Source of the DNA: Rhodospirillaceae bacterium
GTDB taxonomy: Bacteria; Pseudomonadota; Alphaproteobacteria; DSM-16000; Inquilinaceae
DNA: 64,000 bases
Direction of reading: 5' to 3'
Assembly: GCA_020638575.1 (NCBI GenBank)
Contig: JACKIH010000003.1
Coordinates: forward strand, 2,523,501-2,587,500
Below, piece after piece: positions 8,809 through 17,436 of this stretch. The translations under genes and the position numbers were made by a program. Position 1 is the first letter of the stretch, and each line of letters begins with the position of its first letter. The notes under the pieces were generated by a model, which searched no databases, was not told where the DNA came from, and saw nothing but the letters and a program-made list of their open reading frames with translations.

Positions 8809-9605
8809 GGCGGCGGCGTCACCGCGGCGGCGGCCAGATAGAGGGGGGCGGGGCAGCGCAGGGTGGCGGCGCCGGCGGCTGCGGCCACCGTCCGGGCCAG
8901 GTCTGCCGGGGTCGGTTCCGCCAAGACCAGACGATCCGCCGCCACGCCGCCGCAGGTGAGCCGAACCGCCGCATCGCCGGCCACCGGGCCGCCGGCTGCC
9001 ACCCGTGCCGCCGCGTCGCCGGGCGAGACCGCTTGCGGTGCGCCATGGACCTGCCAGGCACCGGCCGCGGCCCGAAAGGGCTGAAGAAACAGGGGGCCGC
9101 GCCGGCTGTCCAGGCACACCCAGGCGAGATCGCCGGTATCAGGACAGTCCCCGTTCAGTTCACGCCGGCCCGCTTCCCCATTCGGCGGCCCAAGCCATTG
9201 TAAACTATCGGGTGGCCGGCTCGGGGGGTGGCCCGCGACCGATGCGGCGGAGCGCGAAGGCGCTCCCGGGGCCGGCAGGCAGGCCGCGTAGAGGGCGAAT
9301 CGGGTGATGCCGACCATCGGCCGCCCGGTTCCCAGCGCCAGTCCGGCCAGGGTGGCCAGGCCGATCCGTACGCCGGTGAAGCTGCCGGGCCCGACGGTGG
9401 CGCCGAACAGCGCGATATCGGACGGGCGGAGGCCGGCTTCCGCCAGCACGGCGTCGATCTGGCCCGGCAGCACCTCGGCATGGCCGGTGGCCATGGCCTG
9501 CCGGTCGCCGGCCAGCACCCGGCCCTCGGCCAGCACCGCCACCATGCAGGCCGCTCCGGCGGTGTCGAGTGCCAGCAGGGGCGATGCGGGCGGTACCGCG
9601 GTCAC
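8805..9605 (-). CDS. tsaB: tRNA threonylcarbamoyladenosine biosynthesis protein TsaB
   Basis: 266-residue ASKHA-fold pseudo-peptidase that activates TsaD for t6A37 synthesis in ANN-decoding tRNAs. The N terminus has the family strand PLLALDTAGAACMVAVL, then GHAEVLPGQIDAVLAEAG and the signature VGPGSFTGVRIGLATLAGLA. The start is a GTG at 9605 that overlaps the nfuA stop as GTGA. Part of the nfuA-tsaB-rimI operon. Confidence 0.92.
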   Translation of the reverse strand: MTAVPPASPLLALDTAGAACMVAVLAEGRVLAGDRQAMATGHAEVLPGQIDAVLAEAGLRPSDIALFGATVGPGSFTGVRIGLATLAGLALGTGRPMVGITRFALYAACLPAPGAPSRSAASVAGHPPSRPPDSLQWLGPPNGEAGRRELNGDCPDTGDLAWVCLDSRRGPLFLQPFRAAAGAWQVHGAPQAVSPGDAAARVAAGGPVAGDAAVRLTCGGVAADRLVLAEPTPADLARTVAAAAGAATLRCPAPLYLAAAAVTPPP

Positions 9606-10153
9606 GGGACCGGGCGCACCTCGGTCACTTCGGGGATGTAGTGGCGCAGCATGTTCTCGATGCCGGCCTTCAGCGTCATGGTGGAGCTGGGGCAGCCGGA
9701 ACACGCACCGTGCATCTGCAGATAGACGATGCCGTTCTCGAAGCCCTCGAAGACGATGTCGCCGCCATCCATGGCGACGGCCGGGCGCACGCGGGTATCC
9801 AGCAGCTCCTTGATCTGCAGGACCACCTCGTCATCGTCGGTCGGCGCCGCCTCGGGCTCCGCAGCACCTTCGCGCACCACCGGGTCGCCGGACACGAAGT
9901 GCTCCATGATGGCGCCGAGGATCGGCGGCTTCATCATGAACCAGTCCTTGTCCGCCGCCTTGGTGACGGTGACGAAGTCGGTGCCGAAGAACACGTTGGT
10001 GACGCCGGGGATCTGGAACAGGCGGACGGCGAGCGGCGAGACTTCGGCCGCTTCGGCGTCGGTGAAATTCATGGTGCCGCCGCCCAGCACCGATTTCCCG
10101 GGCAGGAACTTCAGGCTGGCCGGATTGGGGGTTTCTTCGGTCTGAATGAACAT
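9602..10153 (-). CDS. nfuA: Fe-S scaffold/carrier protein, NifU/NfuA type
   Basis: 183-residue protein with an N-terminal Nfu_N domain (MFIQTEETPNPASLKFLP, about residues 1-90) and a C-terminal NifU domain whose cluster cysteines are the CxxC of ACSGCPSS near residue 150. It delivers 4Fe-4S clusters to apo-proteins; MiaB, encoded upstream in this window, is one plausible client class. First gene of the nfuA-tsaB-rimI run, with about 110 bases of leader before the preceding gene. Confidence 0.95.
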   Translation of the reverse strand: MFIQTEETPNPASLKFLPGKSVLGGGTMNFTDAEAAEVSPLAVRLFQIPGVTNVFFGTDFVTVTKAADKDWFMMKPPILGAIMEHFVSGDPVVREGAAEPEAAPTDDDEVVLQIKELLDTRVRPAVAMDGGDIVFEGFENGIVYLQMHGACSGCPSSTMTLKAGIENMLRHYIPEVTEVRPVP

Positions 10154-10267
10154 GTCAGCACTCGTCGGGTGGGCTGCGCTCGTTTCCCAGCAAAATGATC
10201 GGGTATTGCCTCGGCTTCAAGACCTTCCCGTTAGGGGCGGCCATGTCGCGTGCTGGGTATATGGGCG

Positions 10268-10849
10268 TCAGGCCAGCGCGTCGATGGCGTCGTCGGCCAG
10301 CGTGGCCGGCACGATGGTCATCGGCACCCGCATCCGGCCGATACCCTTGCCGGTGACGTAGCTGATCAGCGGGCCGGGGCCGTCGCCGCCGCCGCGGGCG
10401 GCCAGCACCAGGACGGAGATGCTGGGCTCCTCTTCGATCAGCCCGATCAGCTCCTCGGTGGGCTTGCCCTCGCGGATGTGGATGATCGGGTAGCGGCCGA
10501 TCGTCGCCTGTACCTGTTCGGCGATGCTGTTGAGGCGACGCTCCACCTCTTCGCGGATTTCCGCGCGCATCTTTTCTTCCACCGCCATCCAGTGCTGGAA
10601 GCCCACCGGCTCGATGATGGCGAGAAGGGCGAGGCGGCCGCCGGTATGGGCGGCCCGGCGGCAAGCGAAGCGCAGGGCCGATTGCCACTCGGCGGTGTCG
10701 TCGACCACCACCAGGAACACGCGCTCGCGGCCGCCGTTGCCGGCGACGCCGGGTCCCAGTTCCGGCATCGGCACGCCGGGGTGGCCTGACGGGACAGCGC
10801 CGCCCCTGGCGCCATTTTCGCTTCCGGGATCGCCCAATTCGATCGGCAT
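10268..10849 (-). CDS. Universal stress protein (UspA family)
   Basis: 193-residue protein with one Usp domain from about residue 45 (RVFLVVVDDTAEWQSALRFA) to the end (IGRMRVPMTIVPATL). The N-terminal ~40 residues are Gly/Pro-rich and not part of the domain. The typical ATP-binding G-2x-G-9x-G(S/T) pattern is not clean, so nucleotide binding is uncertain. ATG at 10849 is preceded by GGAGG at a somewhat long spacing; an upstream start at 10897 is possible. Orthologues often precede nfuA in Alphaproteobacteria. Confidence 0.88.
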   Translation of the reverse strand: MPIELGDPGSENGARGGAVPSGHPGVPMPELGPGVAGNGGRERVFLVVVDDTAEWQSALRFACRRAAHTGGRLALLAIIEPVGFQHWMAVEEKMRAEIREEVERRLNSIAEQVQATIGRYPIIHIREGKPTEELIGLIEEEPSISVLVLAARGGGDGPGPLISYVTGKGIGRMRVPMTIVPATLADDAIDALA

Positions 10850-11011
10850 GGACACTCCGCCTCCGTTTGCCTGGGCGATCAGTCTACACCGAAACACTCT
10901 GCAAGCGGGACTCGCGAGTGCAAGCCCGCCCTGCCACCCAAGCCCTTGTGGACGTTCGGGTGGCCGGACGGGGGCAGGGGCCGGGGCCGATGGACCCGAA
11001 AAGGCGGAGGC

Positions 11012-11989
<978 letters not shown>

Positions 11990-12008
11990 TTCACATCTCC
12001 AAGACGTT

Positions 12009-12047
12009 ATTTATATCATTATCACATAAATGGTACAGGCCCGCCAA
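12009..12047 (-). promoter_or_regulatory. Candidate cysK promoter with inverted repeat
   Basis: On the minus strand TTGGCG (12047-12042) and GATAAT (12023-12018, preceded by TGT) are 18 bases apart. An inverted repeat ATTTAT/ATAAAT (12009-12014 and 12026-12031) flanks the -10 element in an otherwise GC-rich region. An operator for the upstream Rrf2 regulator is a reasonable inference. Confidence 0.45.
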
Positions 12048-12124
12048 GCCGACAAGGTGCGGCGGCCCCGGCAATCGTACGCACCGGCCCGCCGCTGCAG
12101 CAGGCCGGTGCGCAGGGCCGCAGC

Positions 12125-12583
12125 TCAGATGGTGTAGTCGGCTTCGAGAGGGTCGTCCTCGCGGGCGATGCCGGCCGCCTGCGCCTGGCGGCACAGGTCG
12201 TCGAGCGTGATGGAGTCGAGCTCGGCCATCACCCGGTCGTGCAACTCGCCGAACAGCGGCCGCACGATGTCACGGCCCAGCGACGAACCGTCGTCGCCGT
12301 CGGCCGTTTCCGCCGGCATCTCCATCATGGTGACCACCCGGACGATTTCGCCGACGGTCACGCGGCGGCGCTCGCGGGCCAGCCGGTAGCCGCCGCGCGG
12401 TCCCCGCACGCCAGAGAGGATCCGCTCGCGCACCAGTTGCTGAAGCACCTGCTCCAAATATCGGCGCGGGATTCCCTGCCTTCTCGTTATTTCACTACTC
12501 TGAACCGGCAATTGCGCGCCGTTATAGGCGATGTCAAGCACCGCCTCGACAGCAAACAACAATTTCCGCGTCGGTCGAAACAT
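12125..12583 (-). CDS. Rrf2-family transcriptional regulator
   Basis: 152-residue winged-helix protein of the Rrf2 family. The N-terminal helix-turn-helix includes SSEITRRQGIPRRYLEQVLQ and the wing is GVRGPRGGYRLARERRRVTV. IscR and NsrR carry three clustered cysteines around residues 90-105; only one Cys (DDLCRQ, near the C terminus) is present here, so an Fe-S sensor is unlikely. The cysK position makes a CymR-like cysteine regulator the best guess, which is inference. Confidence 0.9.
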   Translation of the reverse strand: MFRPTRKLLFAVEAVLDIAYNGAQLPVQSSEITRRQGIPRRYLEQVLQQLVRERILSGVRGPRGGYRLARERRRVTVGEIVRVVTMMEMPAETADGDDGSSLGRDIVRPLFGELHDRVMAELDSITLDDLCRQAQAAGIAREDDPLEADYTI

Positions 12584-12797
12584 CGGCGCGTCCTCCCCAA
12601 CGTGTTTTGTGTTGTTTTCATTTTTTCTTCAACCCCCAGGATCTCTTTTTTATTTGATCCCGCGAGTGCCGGCAGCCGTTGTTGGCCGCCGCCGGAGGAA
12701 CCCGGACGCGGCTTGCCGTGGACGGCCTGCGTCGTCGGCTGTGCCCGCCATATGCTCCTCCTCCCCGGTTTTCGCTTGGCCGGACCCGCCGCCCCGC
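12584..12797. other. Intergenic region between dut and the rrf2 gene
   Basis: Leader of the Rrf2 gene. It contains a short T-rich patch (about 12600-12655) that stands out from the GC-rich background. No reading frame is convincing and no clear promoter pair was chosen. Confidence 0.4.
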
Positions 12798-13265
12798 CTA
12801 GCGGGTTCCGGTCGAACCGAACCCCGCAGCGGCCCGCGCCGTTTCCGGCCAGCTTTCGTTGTCGTCCTGCCAGGCGATCGGCCGGCACGCCGCCACCAGC
12901 AACTGGGCGATGCGGTCGCCGCGCGCGATCGTCACGTCCCGGTCTCCTAGATTGACCAGGATAACGCCGATCTCACCACGATAATCGGCATCGATGGTAC
13001 CCGGCGCGTTCAACACCGTCAGCCCATGCGACAGCGCCAAGCCGGAACGCGGCCGAATCTGCGCTTCCCAGCCCGCCGGCAAGGCGATCGCGATGCCGGT
13101 CGGCACCAGCGCGCGCGCCATCGGCGCCAGCACCAGCGGGGTGCTGACGGCGGCACGCAGATCCACCGCCGCGGCACCGGGGGTGGCCGGCGCCGGCAGC
13201 GGCAGGTCGGCACCATGGGGCAGGCGGCGCAGCGGCACCGCCAGGGGGGAAACCGGCTCGCTCAT
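12798..13265 (-). CDS. dut: Deoxyuridine 5'-triphosphate nucleotidohydrolase
   Basis: 155-residue trimeric dUTPase. Motifs seen in order: AVSTPLVLAPMARALVPTG (motif 1), RPRSGLALSHG (motif 2), LNAPGTIDADYRGE (motif 3, catalytic Asp), RGDRIAQLLV (motif 4) and the C-terminal Gly-rich AGFGSTGTR (motif 5). It hydrolyses dUTP to dUMP and keeps uracil out of DNA. ATG at 13265 overlaps the coaBC stop; coaBC-dut is a common proteobacterial pair. Confidence 0.96.
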   Translation of the reverse strand: MSEPVSPLAVPLRRLPHGADLPLPAPATPGAAAVDLRAAVSTPLVLAPMARALVPTGIAIALPAGWEAQIRPRSGLALSHGLTVLNAPGTIDADYRGEIGVILVNLGDRDVTIARGDRIAQLLVAACRPIAWQDDNESWPETARAAAGFGSTGTR

Positions 13266-14506
13266 GGCGTCGGCGATCCGGCTTCAAGCGGGCCCGGCTC
13301 GGTGCCGGCGAACCGGTCGGCGATGGCGACGGCGAGGCGGCGCGCCACCTCGTCCTTGGAGAGCCGGGGCCACGTGTCGACGCCGTCGGCGGTGACGAGG
13401 TGGATGGTATTGTCGGTGCCGCCGAAGGTGCCGGTCGACGGGCCCACGTCGTTGGCGAGGATCCAGTCGCAGCCCTTGCGGCGGCGCTTGGCGGTGGCGT
13501 TGGCCACCACGTCGACGGTTTCCGCGGCGAAGCCCACCACCAGGGCCGGGCGACCGGGACCGGATGCGGCCAGTGTGGCCAGGATGTCGGGGTTCTCGGT
13601 GAGCACCAGCGCGGGCGGACCGGAGGCGTCCTTCTTCAGCTTCTGGTCGGCGGCACCGGCCACCCGCCAGTCGGCCACCGCGGCGGCGCAGACGGCGATG
13701 TCCACCGGCTGGGCGGCGAGGCAGGCGGCCAGCATCTCCCGGGCGGATTCCACATGGACCGTCTGCACGCCCGGCGGGTCGGCAAGCTGCGTCGGCCCCG
13801 CCACCAGGGTCACGGCGGCACCGGCCTCGGCCAGGGCTGCGGCGATGGCATGGCCCTGGCGGCCCGACGAGCGGTTGGCGATGTAGCGCACCGGGTCGAT
13901 GGGCTCATGGGTCGGCCCGCTGGTGACGAGCGCGCTGAGGCCGGCCAGCGACGGCAGGGCGGCGCGTGCCAGCAGGATCGATGCCTCCTCCAGGATGTCC
14001 GGCGGCTCGGCCATGCGTCCCACACCCCATTCGGCCTCGGCCATGGCGCCTTCTTCCGGGCCGATCACATGCACGCCGCGACCCCGCAGCACCGCCATGT
14101 TGGCCTGGGTGGCCGGATGCGCCCACATGGCCGGGTTCATCGCCGGGGCCACCAGGATCGGACCGGTGGCGGCGAGTAGCACCGTGGTGGCCAGATCGTC
14201 GGCCAGTCCATGGGCCATGCGCGCCAGGATGTCGGCGGTGGCGGGGGCGACGATCACCAGGTCGGCCGCGCGCGCCAGCTTGATGTGGCCGATCTGCAGT
14301 TCCTGCTGGGGATCGAACAGGTCGAGCAGCGGCGGCGCATCGGCCAGGGCGCCGACCGACAGGGGCGTGACGAACTTGGTGGCGGCGGCGGTGAGCACGC
14401 AGGTCACCGCAGCGCCGTGCTCGCGCAGCCGGCGGATCAGCTCCAGCGACTTGTAGGCGGCAATGCCGCCGGACACGATCAGGAGAATGCGTCGTCCGCC
14501 GACCAT
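13262..14506 (-). CDS. coaBC: Bifunctional phosphopantothenoylcysteine decarboxylase/ligase
   Basis: 414-residue two-domain enzyme of coenzyme A synthesis. The N-terminal flavoprotein domain (CoaC; RILLIVSGGIAAYKSLELIRR, PAMNPAMWAHPA with the conserved PxMNxxMW) is followed by the CTP-dependent ligase domain (CoaB; VTSGPTHEPIDPVRYIANRSSG, VVGFAAET, CDWILANDV). The ATG at 14506 has GGAAG seven bases upstream. Translation is probably coupled to dut. Confidence 0.96.
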   Translation of the reverse strand: MVGGRRILLIVSGGIAAYKSLELIRRLREHGAAVTCVLTAAATKFVTPLSVGALADAPPLLDLFDPQQELQIGHIKLARAADLVIVAPATADILARMAHGLADDLATTVLLAATGPILVAPAMNPAMWAHPATQANMAVLRGRGVHVIGPEEGAMAEAEWGVGRMAEPPDILEEASILLARAALPSLAGLSALVTSGPTHEPIDPVRYIANRSSGRQGHAIAAALAEAGAAVTLVAGPTQLADPPGVQTVHVESAREMLAACLAAQPVDIAVCAAAVADWRVAGAADQKLKKDASGPPALVLTENPDILATLAASGPGRPALVVGFAAETVDVVANATAKRRRKGCDWILANDVGPSTGTFGGTDNTIHLVTADGVDTWPRLSKDEVARRLAVAIADRFAGTEPGPLEAGSPTP

Positions 14507-15135
14507 AGCACTTCCGCCGTCCTCGACCTGCAGGGGAGGGCTCCGGCGACCGCAGCACCATGGCTTCGCGATCCCTGAGGGCCGGCCCTGCACCGGTCAC
14601 CTCTCGAATTTGTAGATGAAGCCGGCGATCTCGGGCACCGGAAATGATGGGCGCGCCGGTGGGACGGCGATATCAGGTGAGCGCGGCGCCGATGGCGTCG
14701 CCGGTGTCCGCGGCGTTGCGGCCGATGGCGCGCATGGCGTGGTCCGAGGCCGTCAGGGAAAAGGCGGAAACGGGCCGCCGGCAGGCAGCCAACATTCGGG
14801 TCATGGGACGAGACTCCAAGCCGTCGGGTCTACACCTCAAGCAGCAAACGCCCCCGTCGCGGAGCCGCGGAACCCCGCCGGTTCGGCGCCACACCTTGGC
14901 CGGTTTTTCAGGGCAGGCGTGCGGGGCCGAGGGCGGATTTGCCAGGGTCCGTACTCAATCGCCCCGCCAGCCGTCCGGAGGATCTGGCAGACATCGGCCG
15001 GGACTGCGTCGCCCGTCGTCGAATATGCGTGGGCATGTCCATCCTCCTCGCTCCTAGTCCTGTCAGAGTCCTGTCAGATTTCTGCACAAACCATGGCCAT
15101 GCGGTAATTGAGTCCGAACCCTGGGGGAGGAAGAC
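14507..15135. other. Long intergenic region before the Cys-rich lipoprotein
   Basis: About 630 bases without a convincing large gene. The plus-strand frame 14616-15107 has unconvincing composition and no plausible domain. A short minus-strand ORF (14673-14804) is listed separately. The 3' part must hold the promoter for the gene starting at 15136; an A/T-richer stretch (15045-15115) is the likely place. Confidence 0.4.
14673..14804 (-). CDS. Possible 43-residue peptide
   Basis: Short minus-strand ORF starting ATG at 14804 with GGAG nine bases upstream. The C-terminal half (SDHAMRAIGRNAADTGDAIG) is amphipathic and faintly recalls entericidin-like or small membrane peptides, but there is no lipobox or clear membrane span. 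Kept only because of the ribosome-binding site and isolated position; it may not be a gene. Confidence 0.25.
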   Translation of the reverse strand: MTRMLAACRRPVSAFSLTASDHAMRAIGRNAADTGDAIGAALT

Positions 15136-15729
15136 ATGGTGAGCCATCGACCGATCGCAACCCGGGCCGGCCGGGCAGCCTGCGGGCTCGCCCTGCTGGC
15201 GGCGAGTTGCGCGCCGCAATACCAGCAGCGCACGGTCTACGATCCGCCGGCGACGCCGGAGGGCCAGCAGTGCGTGAGCCAGGCGCAATCGGTGTTCGCG
15301 GCGTGCAGCGGCGAGGCCAACGCCCGCTTCCAGGCGTGCGAGACGATCCAGCGCCAGGCGGCGGAGCCGCGCATCCGCGCCGCCCAGCAGCAATACGCCT
15401 TCAGCCAGCAGATCTACTTCCAGTGCCGCAACTCGGTGCTGCACGAAATTGAACTGCTGAACCGCCAGCGCGAGGCGGAATGCCAGCGCCTGGCGCAAGC
15501 CGGAACGCCCTGTGCACCGGGGGACGGGTTCATCACGTCCAATTTCCAGATTGATCGGCGCATCGACCAGCGCTGCGACGAGCCGCGCCAGCCCGACCCG
15601 GAGGACTTCGTCGACCTCGGCGTGTGCGGCGATCCCATGGGCGTGTGTTCCGCCCAGTACGATGCCGCCTATCAGGCTTGCGGCGGCCGCGTTTCCAGCA
15701 TCACCGAATGCGTCGCCAACTGCGATTGA
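15136..15729 (+). CDS. Cysteine-rich lipoprotein, unknown function
   Basis: 197-residue protein with a short basic N terminus, a hydrophobic stretch GLALLAASC and lipobox LAASC, so lipidation at about Cys25 is predicted. The mature part has about a dozen more cysteines (QQCVS, AACSG, QACET, FQCRN, AECQR, QRCDE, GVCGD, GVCSA, QACGG, ECVANCD), implying several periplasmic disulfides, and a Gln/Arg-rich helical middle. No family is recognised. A strong GGGGGAGGA site precedes the ATG. It is convergent with the Flp/RTX gene; a short perfect hairpin (15734-15748) lies between the two stops. Confidence 0.85.
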   Translation: MVSHRPIATRAGRAACGLALLAASCAPQYQQRTVYDPPATPEGQQCVSQAQSVFAACSGEANARFQACETIQRQAAEPRIRAAQQQYAFSQQIYFQCRNSVLHEIELLNRQREAECQRLAQAGTPCAPGDGFITSNFQIDRRIDQRCDEPRQPDPEDFVDLGVCGDPMGVCSAQYDAAYQACGGRVSSITECVANCD

Positions 15730-15733
15730 GCAG

Positions 15734-15748
15734 CCGGCGACGCGCCGG
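15734..15748. terminator. Short hairpin between convergent genes
   Basis: CCGGCG-ACG-CGCCGG is a perfect 6-bp stem with a 3-base loop in the 25-base space between two convergent stop codons. There is no T-run, so termination activity is only suggested by position. Confidence 0.3.
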
Positions 15749-15754
15749 TAGGGG

Positions 15755-17194
15755 TCAGTCGAGCTCGGTGATCGTCAGGTTGTCGATGCCGAACCATTCG
15801 CCGATCGGCATCGAGTCCGAGCTGTCGTTCAGGTTGGTGGCGAAGCCCAGCGTCAGCGTGTCGGACGACGTGGTGATGGTGAAGCGGTAGCGCACCAGGT
15901 CGTCGTTCCAGAAGCCCGACACGCCGTTGTGGCCGAACTGGGAGCTTGGCCCGGTGGCGCTGACCACTTCGATCGCCACGTTGCCGACGGTGTCGCCGTC
16001 CCTGTAGTCGGGCCGCGAATAGTAGGTCCATTGGTTGAAGTTGAGGATGGTCGCCCCGTCGATGGTCATCCGGAACCACTCGTCGTTGTTCCAGCTATCG
16101 CCGCGCAGGATGTCGATCTCGACCACCACCGTGGTCTGATTGCCCGAGAGGCTGAAGGTGCCGGTGGTGGAGCTGGGCGAGTTGTCGAACGGTCCGAGGA
16201 TGTTCTCGTAGTCGGAATTGCAGGTCGGCACGTACGCGCACGCGTTCCAGGTGATGCCGTTGGTCCAGTTGGACAGGTCGGCGGTGCTGGAGAAGTCGTA
16301 GCTGACCGGGTCGTTGATCGGCGACAGGGAGTCGATGATGGACTCGATGGAGACGCGCCCGGAGGCGAACTCCAGGTCCTCGATATCGGTCAGCGTATCG
16401 GTGCCTTCGTCGCCGTTCGCCGGGTTGGCGTCGGTGACGGTGAGAATGCCCGTGTCGGGGTCGTAGGTGAACGCGTAGTCGGAGATGCCGCCGGCGTAGA
16501 AGGCGACGTCGTCACCGGTGCCGCCGTCGAGGGTGTCGTTGCCCGCACCGCCGACGAGCTGGTCGTCGCCATCGCCGCCCAGCAGCATGTCGCTGCCCGC
16601 TGCGCCGTCCAGGTAATCGTCGCCGCCGAGCCCGTCGATCACGTTGTCGGCGTCGTTGCCGGTGAGCGTGTCGTCGTAGTCCGAACCGGTGAGGTTCTCG
16701 AAGTTGGCCAGCGTGTCGACGCCGGCCCCGCCGGTGTCCTGGGCGCCGGTCTCGCCGAGGTCTACGGTCACGCCCTCCGCGGCGCTTTCGTAGCTGACGG
16801 TGTCGATACCCTCTTCGCCGTCCAGCACGTCATCGCCGCCGGCGCCATCGAGGGTGTCGTTGCCGGCCCCGGCCGACACCGTCTCGTTTGCGCCAGTGCC
16901 CGTCCAGGTGTCGTTGCCGCCGGAGAGCTGGATGGCATCGGTTTCGGTATCGGACCCGCCGCCGTCCAGATTGGCGGAGACCGTGATGCGGCTGGTGCCC
17001 ACGTAGCGGGCGTCGGTGGCCGCTTCGTTCAGTGCCGACTCGATCCGGTTGCCCACCACAACCACGCCACCCACCGCCACCGAAGTGACGAACGCGCCGA
17101 TCAGTCCGTATTCCAGGGATGTCATTCCCAGTCGGGCGCGAAGCAGCGAGCGCAGGTCCACCGCCAGGCGACGCGCCAGAGGTGTCTTGGCCAT
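15755..17194 (-). CDS. Flp-type prepilin fused to RTX calcium-binding repeats
   Basis: 479 residues with three parts. Residues 1-50: a basic leader ending in Gly23, then MTSLEYGLIGAF, which matches the Flp/Tad prepilin motif G/xxxxEY (Glu +5, Tyr +6), and a hydrophobic helix. Residues ~78-235: hemolysin-type nonapeptides (SAGAGNDTLDGAGGDD, LGGDGDDQLVGGAGNDTLDGG). Residues ~290-479: an acidic beta-rich, Trp/Tyr-rich domain that looks like a lectin or CBM-type sandwich. Flp pilins are normally only 50-70 residues and RTX proteins normally use a C-terminal type I signal, so the combination is odd. ATG at 17194 follows AAGGA at eight bases. No tad, prepilin peptidase or T1SS genes are in the window. 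Surface display or adhesion is inferred. Confidence 0.88.
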   Translation of the reverse strand: MAKTPLARRLAVDLRSLLRARLGMTSLEYGLIGAFVTSVAVGGVVVVGNRIESALNEAATDARYVGTSRITVSANLDGGGSDTETDAIQLSGGNDTWTGTGANETVSAGAGNDTLDGAGGDDVLDGEEGIDTVSYESAAEGVTVDLGETGAQDTGGAGVDTLANFENLTGSDYDDTLTGNDADNVIDGLGGDDYLDGAAGSDMLLGGDGDDQLVGGAGNDTLDGGTGDDVAFYAGGISDYAFTYDPDTGILTVTDANPANGDEGTDTLTDIEDLEFASGRVSIESIIDSLSPINDPVSYDFSSTADLSNWTNGITWNACAYVPTCNSDYENILGPFDNSPSSTTGTFSLSGNQTTVVVEIDILRGDSWNNDEWFRMTIDGATILNFNQWTYYSRPDYRDGDTVGNVAIEVVSATGPSSQFGHNGVSGFWNDDLVRYRFTITTSSDTLTLGFATNLNDSSDSMPIGEWFGIDNLTITELD

Positions 17195-17436
17195 CACCAC
17201 AGTCCTTGCCGGGGGAGTCTTCCCCCCAATTTCCGATCTTGCGCGTTGAACAACGCATGACCCCCGCCCGTTGCCGACTTCGGCAAGCGGACGAGTCCTT
17301 CTATTACTGTGGATATTAAGATGCCGTTTCCAGGTCGCTTCCGCAATGCGGCGGAAGCGCCCCCCTTCCCGACTCGGGTAGCAAGGCGCATGTTCAAATC
17401 ACCTGGGAGAGGGGCGGCGGCGATACATGGGGTTCT
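17195..17436. promoter_or_regulatory. Divergent promoter region of the Flp/RTX and ankyrin genes
   Basis: About 240 bases separate the two divergent starts. The A/T-richer segment near 17299-17325 is the likely promoter area. A small GGGGG/CCCCC hairpin (about 17209-17226) lies just upstream of the Flp/RTX ribosome-binding site and could affect its translation. No -35/-10 pair is called with confidence. Confidence 0.35.

Noticed and set aside
14616..15107. 163-codon plus-strand frame in the gap before the Cys-rich lipoprotein
   Set aside because: No domain, no convincing ribosome-binding site, and composition of random GC-rich sequence.
15755..17194. Possible chimeric artefact joining a pilin gene and an RTX gene
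   Set aside because: The frame is continuous through the linker, the start has a good ribosome-binding site, composition is uniform, and no second ribosome-binding site or stop separates the parts.
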